Of a stretch of 64,000 bases of DNA, positions 48,408-60,534 are shown piece after piece. The notes under the pieces are model-generated. The model was not told where the DNA came from. It worked only from the letters and a program-made list of their open reading frames with translations, and did not search any database. Position numbers and translations under genes: made by a program. Each line of letters opens with the position of its first letter. Position 1 is the first letter of the stretch. Where the stretch lies: contig QCXZ01000042.1 in the NCBI GenBank assembly GCA_025024175.1, forward strand, positions 10,991,501 through 11,055,500, in the 5' to 3' direction. This stretch comes from Rhyzopertha dominica (lineage: Eukaryota > Arthropoda > Insecta > Coleoptera > Bostrichidae).

Positions 48408-49625
48408 TCAGCCTTCATTAGTCATTATTTTTATACTGTTCAAGCACTGTTCTGCTTTGATGACGAGCTATAAACTGGATGATGGATATTATATTTATTA
48501 GCTTTGGCAGTTCGACAATGCAGTCTTTTCTCTCAACATTGATTTCAAATATATATTTTTCTCATTGTACGATTTTTATTTTACTGTGTATGGCTGTTGT
48601 GATATAAATATAAGCAAGTAAAATACTCGATCTCTTTGCATATATCCCTTGTGATACTATTGTTTGTAGGAACCTGTTGAATTACATACATTACTAATGC
48701 TTTTGAAGACCACCACATATGCTTTACAGAATTTCGTGACTTAACAAAAGCGGAATACTATGGATTCAGTGGGGTCGCTTCTGATATTCTCAAATCATAA
48801 TTGTCGCAACAAACTCAAATTGTATCATATAACGATAACACTAGTCCATGATAATGGAGTACCACAGGGATCAATACTAGGGCCCCTACTCTGTGCTATA
48901 CATCATGAAACAAGACAGTCCAATGTTCCCTGGGAAAACCAATGATATACAGGGTGTCTCTAAATTCGATGTCGATTTCTAGTGTGTTCCCGACATGAAA
49001 TTATGACGAAAAGTCTATATAAACATTATAACAGATTACGACTAATAATCTGGTGTAAAGCATTTTTTCATATCTGTAGACGGGTTTTCTCGTGTGAAAT
49101 GTTGAAAAATTCGTCGTTATTTTCAGAAGGAGCAACAAATACCTCTTATCGCATTTCGCTAGAACGAACCGTTTTCGAGGAAATCGAAAAAATCTGACTT
49201 CCTACAGGTGGCGCAATCGACCAAAAATTAACTTTTTTTTTTCAAAGAAATTAACATTTATACAGCGACGACTTTTTGGAATCATATTGAACTATCTATC
49301 TAAACAGTGGCGGTAATTGGGGGGGAGGCTGAAGTTTTCTTTATAAAAAGATTGTTTTCTAGATAAACAATGGACAGGTGAGAAAGTTCATAAAATAATA
49401 ATTAAGGACACAAAACTCTAAAATTTGAGCATTTATAAATTAAGATGGAATAAAAATATTGCAGATATTTACTCTCAAATTACATAAGTATTTATAATGA
49501 AACAGCATTTTTCTAAACTGTTTATTACTTTAAAGTATTTGTTGTAGTATATACAAAAAAGGGTAAAAGAGGTAACAATATTTTACAATAAAAGATACTC
49601 CAGGCTTATATGATTTTGAAAACTA
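48408..49625. other. Intergenic region with LINE remnant
   Basis: ATG3 and the zinc-finger gene converge here. The region contains a degraded RT fragment at 48690-48890, a TATACAGGGTGTC end at 48946, and otherwise AT-rich sequence. A minus-strand AATAAA (TTTATT near 49518) suits the zinc-finger transcript. Confidence 0.5.
48690..48890 (+). pseudogene. LINE RT remnant
   Basis: Pieces in different frames read DLTKA, YYGFSGVASDIL and GVPQGSILGPLLC, which are consecutive conserved blocks of Jockey-like reverse transcriptases. It is broken by frameshifts. Confidence 0.65.
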
Positions 49626-52600
49626 TTATGTCATAGTCAGGTACTGCTGTCCAATATTGCCATCTTCACTTCGTGCCGTCACAAAACACAAATTCTGACC
49701 ATCCTCAGTCAGAAACTGAATATTATTGTCCATTTTTGTCAAAAATTGAATACCACTGTCCAATAAAGAAACAGTATTCGCCGAACTCAAAGAGGAATCA
49801 ACCTCTTTCTGTAAGAAAAAACACAACAAATGAATAGTTTACTAAGAGGAATTATCAAAATTGTATCATCCTTCACAGTTGGATTTAGTAAAATTAGAGC
49901 ACCCCAACTGCATTTGATATATTTAATCAAACATGTTACTTACAAATTTATCATCAATGTCGATTGAAGCATCTCCTTCACTGATTGCCTCCAATTCAGC
50001 CGAAGGAGACATTAATTCAGTAGTTTTGCCATCTTGCAGGGTTAAATTTATTGGTATAAGAGTGCCATCTGATAAGAGCCCCTGAAAACCTTGGTCATTA
50101 TCCAGGCTAACAACTTTAATATGTTGACCGTCTGAAGTTGTTAAGCTCAGAGGATTTCCATCTTCATCAATGACTTGCTGAAAATTATTTGCAATATAGT
50201 TTTCTATTGAAAATTATAAAAACAAACAATAATATACAAAGTCTTTTAAGGACGCAAATTTGTTTACGATATCATCATAAAAAAGTTGTGGCATGCTAAA
50301 AACATGTTTTAGTCCATCACAGTACAATCATTTAACAGGCTTACTTTAGTAACTCCAACTGTAGTATGAATCGTTTTCTTGAAAATACAACAAATACATA
50401 AATAAAAATTTCTGAATACAAAACTATATTAAATTATATCAATGATCTAACCACATTACATAACAGTAAGAAATAGAAATTCAGGAATCACCCGTAAATA
50501 ACTAACCTGCAACTGCATTGGATCATCATTCGATAAATCTGTCATATTCGACTTGACCGAATTGGCATTTTCTAAAACAGGATCTTGCAAACTGCTACTC
50601 TGATCCTCGTCCATTGTTATGTCTAGCGAATCGACTATGTGAACCAAGGCCTGTCCGTTACTGTCTTCCAAGTTTCCGTTCCGGTACGTTAAATATACCA
50701 CCTGCTTTTCCCCTGAAAAATGCTCTTGTTACCACGAATAGTTGTTGTGGAAATTCGCTTCAATGCTTACTGTCACCACTAGAAACAATTTCCACTTTAC
50801 TGTCCGGTGGCTTGCGATCATGTATCTTTTTATGTTTTGTTAGATTGGAACAGTCCGCGAAGCCCTTGTAGCAAATCGTGCAGACATAAGGTTTCTCACC
50901 GCTGTGTAGCCGTTCATGTTTTTTTAGAGCCCACTGCTCCGTAAATCCCCTAAGACACTGTGGGAAAAATAAAAATCATTTCATTGCAATTTTTTGGAAA
51001 CTAACAGAGATAGAAGGAAGCTTAAATGGGGAAAGACTTGTAATTTTATGAGCCAAATTTAATGATAAATATTTTGCAAATAACAATATAATACTGCATA
51101 GGGNTAGAACCCTCCCACTCATAGAGCAGGCAGGACCTATTAAAAAATAATTGCNTTGAACTTCGTAAATATGATTTACTAAATTTGTCAGGATAAAGGG
51201 GGTGAAAATCTTATACATATAATTCACAATAAATGTGCTTTTTGCATGAACTCTAGTAGTAATACTTCAAATCACAATGTTATCAATTGCTACCAACTGT
51301 ACATAGAGTGAACACAAAAGATATTCAGTACTTAGTTGAAAACTCCTTATAAATGTTAAATTCTGAATGGACTTCAAAATAATCCCAACAGAAAAATGAG
51401 ATGGCAGCTGTTTTTCCAGTTTTCTTCAACAATAAAACTTACCTGCGAGCACTGGTAGGGTCTCTCATCTCGATGTCTTCTTGTATGGCACTTGTACGTG
51501 TCTTTATGTAAGAAGGATTTTCCACAGTATTCACATTGCCAAGGTTTTTCACCAGTATGTCTTTTTACATGTAGCTTAAATTGGGAAGATGTGGTGAATT
51601 TTCTTCCACAATGATCACAGCAGTAAGGCTTTTCACCTACGAAATTATGACAAGAAAATAGAAATGTACATTTTTCTATATAAAATTAAGTGTTGAAATT
51701 TACACCAATTTTTATTTTATCATTTCCTAAATATTAAAATTTTATCTACTTTACTACTTTTTAGGACACCAATATAAAACCATTCTTTTTGAAACAATTG
51801 ATAAACAAATTCTCACCTGTATGAATTCGTTTATGCTCAGCCAAGTTTCCCTTCTGCGAAAATGACTTATCACAAATGTCACACTTGTAAGGCTTGTGGC
51901 CGTTATGCCACCTCATATGCAACGTCAACGATGTCTTGTGGGCAAAACTTTGTGAACATATCGTGCACCCATATTTTTTTACGCCAGTATGAATCGGCAG
52001 GTGATTCAACAGGTTGGCCCTGGTTTTAAAAGTGGCATTGCACTGCTGACAGTGATGCGGACGTTCATTGGAATGCACCAATTGATGCCTCTGCAAAAGC
52101 TGTTTGTGTTTGAAGCTTTTGTTGCATTTGATGCACACGTAACGACGTCCGTTGTTGTGCTCGGCTTCGCGGTGGTAAACTAGACTGCTGGGATGGTTGA
52201 ACACCTTTAGATAAGAAAAATCGATCTAGATAATTTTGAATGTTCAAAATTTATATGGGTAACTTTCTTATTATCAGTTCAGTTTTGATTAAATCACAAA
52301 ATTGGGCATAATTACATAAAGAAATATATGCAATAGCTAAATTCCCTTTCTATTACTTTCTTTTCAAGTTGTTAAATTTTTATTTTCAATTAGTTCATTT
52401 ATTAAATGTTTAAGGTACGAGAGTATGAAAAAATCATATTACCTTTACAACAGAGCATGCTACATTTACATTACAAAAATCAATAGCATCCTGGGTATTT
52501 TTTCTGTTTTTGCTCTAAATTCAAAAACTCCCTATCCAATTAGTGATTACAAAAAAATAACACTTCCATTTTATCAATAGTAAAAGGTATTTCTGACAAA

Positions 52601-55273
52601 ATTGGTTCTATTTTGTTTTCACGTTTAGTTTTAGAGTTACAAAGGATTTATTATGTGAGTACTTCCTATAATTCTGTTCAACTGTGCCAATTTAACTAAA
52701 GCTACATTTTTAATAATAACAAAGTTATCCGTAACAAGTACAAGAATACAAAATGTAAATACAAAGAGCATATTTCAAACATTCATTAAAAGAAATTCAA
52801 TGTGTTTATGAACGTTCTATTATGTTGCTTTATTTGCACTTAAATAAGTACGTAAGGCAAATGAATGGAACAATTAAAAATCTTATTTCCTTACCTTTCG
52901 ACAAACTTCACACGGATAAGCCTTATCCCCCTTTTCAGTATGCTGAAGCATGTGACACTTTAAACTGTTAATGTATGGAAAAGATTTGTCGCACTTGTCA
53001 CACTGGTANGGTTTCTGGTTTTCATGAACCGCTTTCACATGCACCTCGTAATTCTGTTTACAGGAGAATTTCTTGTTGCAGATTTCGCAATTCACATGTT
53101 TATCACATTTGTCCTCGACTGGATTTTGTGATTCTTCGGTTGTTTCTGGTGAATCTAGGTCTTGGTCTTCTTGAAGTTCAATCTGTTCCTGTATAATTAC
53201 AAATTAAAAATATCGGGGAGTTTTTAAATATTCCAACATTTTGTTTAGAATATAAAAAGCACTTTGTTGTACACTAAATTTAGAGCAATATACAGGTATA
53301 CTAATTAGTGTTTGGTCTGGATAAAATAAATTACAGAGGTACACCATAAGAATCCATAGCCAAAATAATGTTATGAACTGCTGTCTTTCATTTATTACAC
53401 TTTGCTTAAAAACCTTATTAAGTCCAAGAACGAACATGAAAAATTCTGCATGGAACAATCAACTAAGCATCATTTCTTACTTACCTTTTCTTCTAAAGTT
53501 TCTATAGCAGCAATTCCAATATGCCCTACTTGCGCTTGATGTTCTTCTATGTGCAATTTCGTGTCCGCTTCCACATTACAGCCGGTTTCACAACACTTAT
53601 ACCTGACGTTTTTATGAAAGTTCTTATGCATCATGTACCTCCCAAAATGCAAAAATTCACGACTGCAGATCTCACATGTATACTTCTTCCTCCGTTTCAT
53701 GTTAACTGAAACAACTTTTAATACCCTAGTCGAAAAGAGACTCGGAAGTCATTTACCTGTTTGCGTTTTATGTTTAAACTTGCTCTTCACAATATTTTTG
53801 TTAACCACGACAAGATCACCTAAGGTTTCCCCATCCTTGCTTTGCATGTGCCCGATAACTTCATCCCCTGTTTTTGCCTCTTTCACATCTTCACTTGTTT
53901 CATTCTCGGCTTCGGAATCATCCTCAATCACCCCTTCTTCTTTGAATATCCTATCCAATTCTTTACCCTAATTTGTTAAATGAAAACGTATTAAACTCAC
54001 GGTCATGTTAGTGTCACAACATTTTATTACCAATTTGAAACTCATGCCATAATTTGTTGCTAATTAATTTCCAAAGTAAAATTTCTTGCTCTTTGTTTTC
54101 TAACAGAACTTTGAAGTTAATGTTAATTTAGCAATAATTTTTTTACTTCCAAAATTTTATTTTTGGCAAAGCATTTCAACCATCAAGCGGTCTTCTTTCG
54201 TGACTTAACAAATATGACTACATCAAAACACTAAGAGCATTTACACATATCGTAAACATACAAAATTGCGTGGTGTGGGAAAAGAATTTCTTTATATTAT
54301 ATTTTTAACTTTACTATTGCAATAAGTGGGTTATTTATGGGCGTGAGAACAATATTTAACAGATGGTTTGAATTGCGTTTTATGTAAACAGCCTCCAAGG
54401 AGTTCAATAATATGTTGTGAGCTAATTTAATGGACATTTCACAGTCATTCATAATATCTAACCTGCACAGCTTCTTGGAACCTCGAAGGCACCTTTATCC
54501 TCCTTTTCCGTCTTCCTTCAGCGTCCATTTCATCGTCTTCTACCTCTTGTTCAATTTTCGATTGAGTTTTAGATACGCTGTCCGTTAGTTCCTTGTTCGG
54601 ATCAGGTGGAGGTTTCGGGGGTCTACCACGTTTCCGTTTTGGCTTCTCTAAGCCCTCTGCTTTTAAACTCAGCTCATGCTCGGGAGGAAATAACGGTCCC
54701 TCAGAAAAAACTAAACAGAATCGATAACGCCTGCTCTATATTACCGTCACTTACTTTGTATAAGAAACTTCTCTCCCGTTTCATCGGATTGTATAGTATA
54801 AGTTTCAACACTAGTGTTTGGATTGACATTTTTCAAAGCCGCTTCCAGCTGCTGCCTCTGCTTCTCTTGCCTCCGCAGTGTGTCTTGTTGTGTGCGAAAC
54901 AGATCCCTAAGTTTGCTTTGCCCTTCTACGACAAGATCCAGAAAGCTTTTCGTGGCCTCCAGTTGTATATTGCATCCAGGGCAAATCTTGGAAGGCAGTT
55001 TACCGTCATTTTCGACCTGCAAACAGCCGCCAAATTTCAATTTAAATTTCCCTCATTTCGAAAATTGCAAGCAAGATACAGAGGAAATCAAGTTGTGTTC
55101 CATACACTGATCGAAACAAAAACTGTACCTACTTTTATGGGCAAATACTTGTTTATCAGCTGGCTTAAATCTTGGTCGGTGTCATCGATGGGAAATAACT
55201 CGGTTGCATTTTTGTTTTCTTCAGCACATAAACGACAAAGGAACGAGTCGCACAACAAAATCGACGACTCCAT
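49626..55273 (-). CDS. ZAD / C2H2 zinc-finger transcription factor
   Basis: Insect-type ZAD zinc-finger DNA-binding protein of 922 residues in 12 exons: 55133-55273, 54755-55016, 54463-54710, 53757-53967, 53485-53705, 52895-53188, 51817-52204, 51443-51636, 50771-50957, 50507-50712, 49944-50177, 49626-49808. The N-terminal ZAD (zinc-finger-associated, dimerising) domain has its CRLC and CPGC pairs at residues about 13-16 and 58-61, split by intron 1. A coiled-coil-prone segment follows (QQDTLRRQEKQRQQLEAAL), then an AT-hook (PKRKRGRPPKPP) and an acidic stretch. Twelve C2H2 fingers lie in exons 5-9; two are split by introns (CEVC|... and CSQ|CLRGF), and fingers 5-9 in exon 7-8 are linked by near-canonical TGEKP linkers. 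The C-terminal 200 residues are acidic and Gln/Ser/Thr-rich, resembling an activation region. Its targets cannot be inferred. Confidence 0.9.
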
Positions 55274-56347
55274 TTTGTTTCAGGACCAGATTTCGAGCTT
55301 TTCGTCCAATCAGAGATCAAGGACGCCGAGTGACGTCACACAAATATGACCGTACGAATAATTGAAAACATGCAACATTATTTCCAATTTGCATGATCCA
55401 TTGTTATGGGTTTATTAATGCATGTCTTAATTGTTATAACAATTACAACATGGTAAAATTGTGCAGCACTGCCTTTAAAATTTTTATGAAGTTGCCAACT
55501 AGTGGCACTAGATGGAACCAGTGTGATTATTTTGTTTGGAACAAGGTCAATAAAATCAGTTTCACAGCCTATCAATNCGTAGTGTTTTACGAATTTGCTG
55601 CCAGGTGGCGCAAGCTGTCAATATTTGAGTTAGCGCTAAATGGAATTGTTTTTTTTATCAAAATATGCGGATAAACACTATTATTGTGCAAGGATTTTTG
55701 CAGCTTGTCACCCATATCAAAAACTTTTTGTCCTATATTCTCAGCTACATAAAAGCACTAATGCGTGTAAATAAGTTGTGCTTATTTACGAAAATGAGCT
55801 GGTGCAAACTGTTCGTGGAGACCAAAGATGATAGATTCCAATCCAAAAGTGGCTTTGTGCACCTTTCTGTACTGACAGTGGTAAAATATAAATTTAGATA
55901 TGAAAAATATAGCTAGCCATTGAACTATAATCGAAAAAAAAAGACCTCTGTACCTACACTAGTCTTACTGTTTAGTTTGTATACCACAATTCCAGTGAAA
56001 AATGTTCACTCTGTACAGCTAAATCTGAAAATTTCACAAAAAAAAAACACATTTTCATTACTTTCATATTTTATTTAATAACAAAAGTCTTCTCAATAAA
56101 ACTAATACACAAAAGAAATGTTCGATACAATCTTACGAAATACTAGCACTCTGCAAAAATATCCCTAACTCTGATAAATATATACACTTAAGGACAAACA
56201 AAACTGTCAATGAACATCTTAACTATAAAACCAAACAAAGAAACTCGTTCATTCCACAATCACAGAATTTACCTTAGAGTCTATAAGCCCGAGGAGTTCA
56301 GCAATGAAATGGATAAAATCGTTACGCCTAACAGTAAATTTTAAAAT
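55274..56347. other. Zinc-finger promoter and Nopp140 3' region
   Basis: Both flanking genes are on the minus strand. The first 100 bases hold the probable zinc-finger gene promoter. A minus-strand AATAAA at about 56069 suits Nopp140. No gene is supported; plus-strand ORFs here look like chance. Confidence 0.5.
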
Positions 56348-56506
56348 TCAATCGTCATCAAATTTAATGGAATTTACGGAAATNNCTATGNCTCCGCCAC
56401 GGTATGAACCACGTTTTTTCTTTGTTTTTTCATGCCTGAACGATTTGCCACGGGTATGCTTCAGGTCCTTGTTGGCTCTCTCGCCCCACGACCCTCTGGC
56501 ATTAAA
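56348..56506 (-). CDS. Nopp140: Nopp140 alternative last exon (conserved SRP40 C-terminus)
   Basis: Spliced from the donor at 57467 (phase 0) to the acceptor TTTTTTTTTACAG before 56506, this exon gives the canonical tail: FNARGSWGERANKDLKHTRG, then SFRHEKTKKKRGSYRGG and ISVNSIKFDDD. It matches the C-terminus conserved from yeast SRP40 to human NOLC1 (VNSIKFDSE). Together with exons 1-4 it encodes 685 residues. It lies downstream of the RGG exon, so using it requires skipping that exon. Three Ns at 56384, 56385 and 56391 hide two residues. Confidence 0.93.
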   Translation of the reverse strand, partial: FNARGSWGERANKDLKHTRGKSFRHEKTKKKRGSYRGGXIXISVNSIKFDDD

Positions 56507-56806
56507 CTGTAAAAAAAAAGAGCATGACAGCATATACTAGGGTTTTGAAAAAAAATAACTAGTTTTGTGCAAAAAAAACTAATTTGTGATGTAATAAATA
56601 AATGTTACCTTTTAAATTCAACATACAAGTTGTGCCACCAAACATAATAAGTAACTTTTTAGCTATGTACTGAGATGCAGTAGATCACCTTCTATAACTA
56701 TTGTCATAATTGGTGGCATAAAACAGTATGTTTTACTTATAACTATAACAATTTACTTTCAATATAATTTTAATTACAATACTTACTGTGTACAAAACAT
56801 ACTGAT

Positions 56807-59800
56807 CTATTCATCAAAGGTGATTTTTTTATTTTGTGCTGGTTGACCCTGGTCCTGGAATCCACCGCCTTTATTGAACCCTCCCCCACCTCCTCGCCCA
56901 CCGAAACCACCCCCGCCCCTATTATTGCCACCCCTGAATCCGCCCCGCCCTCGGTTACCATCAAACGATTTCCTGAAACCTCCCCTTCCCCCACCGTAAC
57001 TGTCGTCACCGCCGTTTTCATTATCGAAAGATTTCCTGAATCCGCCTCCCCCTGAGTTCCTATCGCCGAAGCCCCCTCTACCACCCCTAAAGTTCCCACC
57101 TCTACCGCCACGGAAGTCACCACCCCCTCTACCCCCGCGGAAGTCACCACCCCCTCTACCCCCTCGGAAGTTGCCGCCCCCTCTGCCACCGCGGAAGTCA
57201 CCGCCTCCTCTGCCACCGCGGAACCCGCCGCCCCTGTTGTCGCGGAAACCCCCCCCACGACCGCCGCCCCTTCCTCCGAAGCTGTTGCGCTTAAAGCCTC
57301 CGTCGTCTTCTGCGTCGCCCTGGGGATGGGAAAGAAACCGGGGGTCAGTACAACAGGCACGCACAAGCGGTCAACAACTTGAACAAGGGAAGGTGCGAAC
57401 TCAATTTATCGTCTATTGCTGACGGAACTTTGCCTGCCTGTTGCACAAACTGAGCTCGCACTTTACCTTGGCATCGAACGAATTGTCTTTGAGTCTGGGA
57501 TCGATTTCGACCTCCTCCTCACGGACACGTCTGAACGGTGTGTTACGCTGCTGGAATTTAGGAATGCGTCACGATGACAGAATATAAAAAAGCATTTTTT
57601 AATTTTTAACAAATTAAAAATTTGGTGAAAAAATTACAAATTCTTGGAGTAGTTTAGTTTTATTTTGGCTTTCTTGAAAGAGTAGTGTGAAATCGTCAAA
57701 CAGATGCTTTGAATATAGATTTTAAACTTACAACTATTTAAAATCGTCAAGTTTAAAATCGGTGACCTCTTGGTCATAAAACTTCAAATTTAATGGGAAA
57801 AAATGTAATGCATGTGGCAATTAATTTACCTTTTCGTTGTCAGTTCCATTAAATGAATTGTTGGCTTTTACGAAATTGCTGTAGTTTGGTTTCTTGGCAG
57901 GAATATCATCTTCATCCTCAGCCTTTCTCTTTACACCCTTTCCTGGCTACAGATTTACAAAAAAAGAAGATATAAAAATCAAAGTTGAACAAAAATCAGT
58001 AATTATTGTTTAAAAATTTTTTAACTTCATGATTTTTTATTTTTATACATAAATGAATCATATATATTTTTTAAATGTGATTTAAATATTAAAAAATTAA
58101 ATATATATCGTATTCATACCTTCTTTATTGGCATATCTTCAGGTTCTTCATCTTCTCCATTTTCTTCTTCACCACCCTTTTTCTTTTTATTGGCCTTACT
58201 GTTGACCAACGCAGCAGCAGCCTTGCTGTCGTCATCTTCCTCTTCTGAACTATCATCCGAACTGTCTTCCTGTGCCTGAGGAACCNCCTTCTTGACAACG
58301 GCCTTGCCAGGAGCGACCATCTGCTTCTTGGCTGGCGGCTGTGCATCTTCTTCAGAAGAAGAATCTTCGGAGCTAGATTCGGTTTTCTTCTGAACAGGTT
58401 TAGGGACCGGTTTGGCTACCTTNGGCNCTTCATCTTCTGAAGNCGAATCTTCAGAGCTTTCTTCTTTTTTCTGGACTGCTTTAGCGGGAGTTTTCTGCGC
58501 AGGTTTTGGGGCTGGTTTGACAGCAGGTGTCTCGTCATCAGAAGAATCTTCTTCCGAGCTGCTTTCTTGCTTCTTCTGCACTGGTTTTGCTGGAACCTTC
58601 TGTAGTGTTTTAGCGGAGGTTTTAACTACAGGAGCAGCTTTGGTAGGCACTTGCTCTTCATCAGATGAATCTTCTTCAGAGCTACTTTCTTCTTTCTTCT
58701 GAACAGGTTTTGCTGGTGTTTTCTGAACTGGTTTGGCAGGTGCTTTCTGTGCAGGTTTTGCTGGAGCAGTTTTCACCGCAGGCGTTTCTTCATCAGAAGA
58801 ATCTTCTTCGGAGCTACTCTCTTCTTTCTTCTGGGCTGGTTTGGTCGGTGCTTTCTGCACAGGTTTTGCAGATGCTTTCTGTGCTGCAGCTTTACCAGGA
58901 ATGGGTTTCACTGCAGGCGTTTCTTCATCAGACGAATCCTCTTCAGAACTAACTTCTTTCTTTTGTGTTACCGGCTTAGCGGGCGTCTTCTGTGCAGGTT
59001 TTGCAGGAGTTTTCTGTGCAGGCTTTGCCGTAGTTTCTTCATCTGAAGAATCCTCCTCAGAGCTACTTTCTTTCTTCTGAACCGGTTTGGCAGGTTGCTG
59101 CACAGGTTTCACGGGAGTTTTTATAGGAACTTTGTTCGCAGCTGCTTTCGGAGCAGATGCCTCTTCTTCTGAAGACGATTCTTCAGAACTACTTTCCGGT
59201 TTCTTTTGGGCTGGTTTAGCAACAGGTGCCTTCTGTACCGGTTTAGGGCCAGCCTTTACTGGAGCCTCATCTTCATCGGAACTATCTTCCGAACTTGACT
59301 CTGCTTTTTTCTGTACTGGTTTCGGTGGTGCACCTTTGCCTTTCAATGCATTCTGTGCTTTTTGTACCTGGGCTGGTTTTTGTGGTGCTTCGTCCTCTGA
59401 GCTCGATTCTTCTGAGCTGCTTTCCTGCTTCTTCACAGCAGGTTGTTTCTGGACTTGCTTAACAGCAGCAGGTTTGACTTTCTGCGGTGCTTCATCTTCG
59501 CTACTAGATTCTGATGAATTTTCTTGCTTGCCAGGCTTGGCTGCCTTTGTAACGCCGTTCACAGCCACAGGTGCCTTAATTGGTGGTTCTTCTTCGGTGC
59601 TACTGCCATCAGAATCTGGTTTGCTACCAAATTTTAATTTTTTTGCGTTCGCGTTAGTTTTGATGTAATGCTGAATAACATCGTGCAAACTGGGCGATCC
59701 TTTAGGTAACGTTGGCTGAAAAATTAATACTCAGTTAATAAAAACGCACAACAACATAGCTGAAATGTGAAACGTGAGCTTTTTCGAAAACGTGGTTACT

Positions 59801-59997
59801 ACACGTGGGTTATCGGGTACAAGGTGTCGCCGATATTTTGGTTAAGTACGCGGCGATTTGCTTTAAGCAACAACGCAAACATAAAAGGCACTTACCGTTC
59901 NTGTTTTTTTCTGGTACGTGCTTGCTAACGCTTTGTCTTTTTTTGATAAATAATCAAAAATTAACGCCGAAGCTACTTTGCCTACGTCTTCCGCCAT
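56807..59997 (-). CDS. Nopp140: Nopp140 (NOLC1), RGG-tailed isoform
   Basis: Nucleolar and Cajal-body chaperone that binds box C/D and H/ACA snoRNPs and is heavily CK2-phosphorylated. Exons: 59896-59997, 58120-59715, 57830-57946, 57467-57550, 56807-57319; 803 residues. The N-terminus has a LisH-like helix (VASALIFDYLSKKDKALAS). The large second exon has more than ten alternating acidic serine blocks (ESSSEEDSSDEE) and basic Pro/Ala/Lys linkers (KPAQKTPAKPVQKK), typical of the family. Then comes the conserved pre-terminal region (NTPFRRVREEEVEIDPRLKD NSFDAK). This isoform ends in a Gly-Arg-rich tail of 171 residues (repeated FRGGRGGGD). In Drosophila the gene has the same two endings. The acceptor at 57547/57550 is a CAGCAG tandem, so a Gln may be included or skipped. 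Ns fall in the repeat region. Confidence 0.95.
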
Positions 59998-60534
59998 TAT
60001 TGCGTTTAAAAGAAAGATCGAAAGATGTCTGCGCTTGTGCTGTGCTACTCTGAAGAGGGCGCAAGAATTGCGGCTGCGTTGCCAAATCAGGATATTACAA
60101 ACCAAATACAGGAATGCCACCTTACAGAAGATAACTGTAAGACAGCCAAAAAGCGTGAAAATTAACATTGCATTTTAAATACCACGTCAAATTATTCGTA
60201 TAATTTAAAATATTTTGCAAATACATCCATATTTATTAATTTTATTGGATGAAATTTAAAAATATCAAAACATAAATTGTGATTTTATAAGTGGCAACAT
60301 GCGTGGATTTCTATTGGCTGTGCTGTGATATTAGATTGCCGCCAGATAAAATAAAAATAAAATTTAAAACCATCTTTTAAAGTATAAAAAAATAAATTAT
60401 TACTTTTATATTATTCAGACCAAAACCACCCGAACTTATTATTAAAAGACTGTTTTCCTTTGCGTTACCATAACAACGCTCATGAAGGTTTTATCAATTA
60501 AATTAGAAAAGAATATTGAATAAAGCAAAGCGAA
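59998..60534. promoter_or_regulatory. Divergent promoter region, Nopp140 and DM10 gene
   Basis: The 537 bases separate the starts of two divergent genes and must contain both promoters. No gene or TATA box was identified. Confidence 0.45.

Noticed and set aside
56770..57366. Alternative minus-strand and plus-strand ORFs (Ala/Gly/Val- or Pro-rich) over the RGG exon
   Set aside because: GGN-rich repeats stay open in other frames. Only the RGG frame joins in phase to the conserved upstream exon.
58412..59668. Long plus-strand ORFs opposite Nopp140 (up to 193 residues)
   Set aside because: They are antisense shadows of the repetitive acidic-serine/basic-linker exon; codon repetition keeps the opposite frame open.
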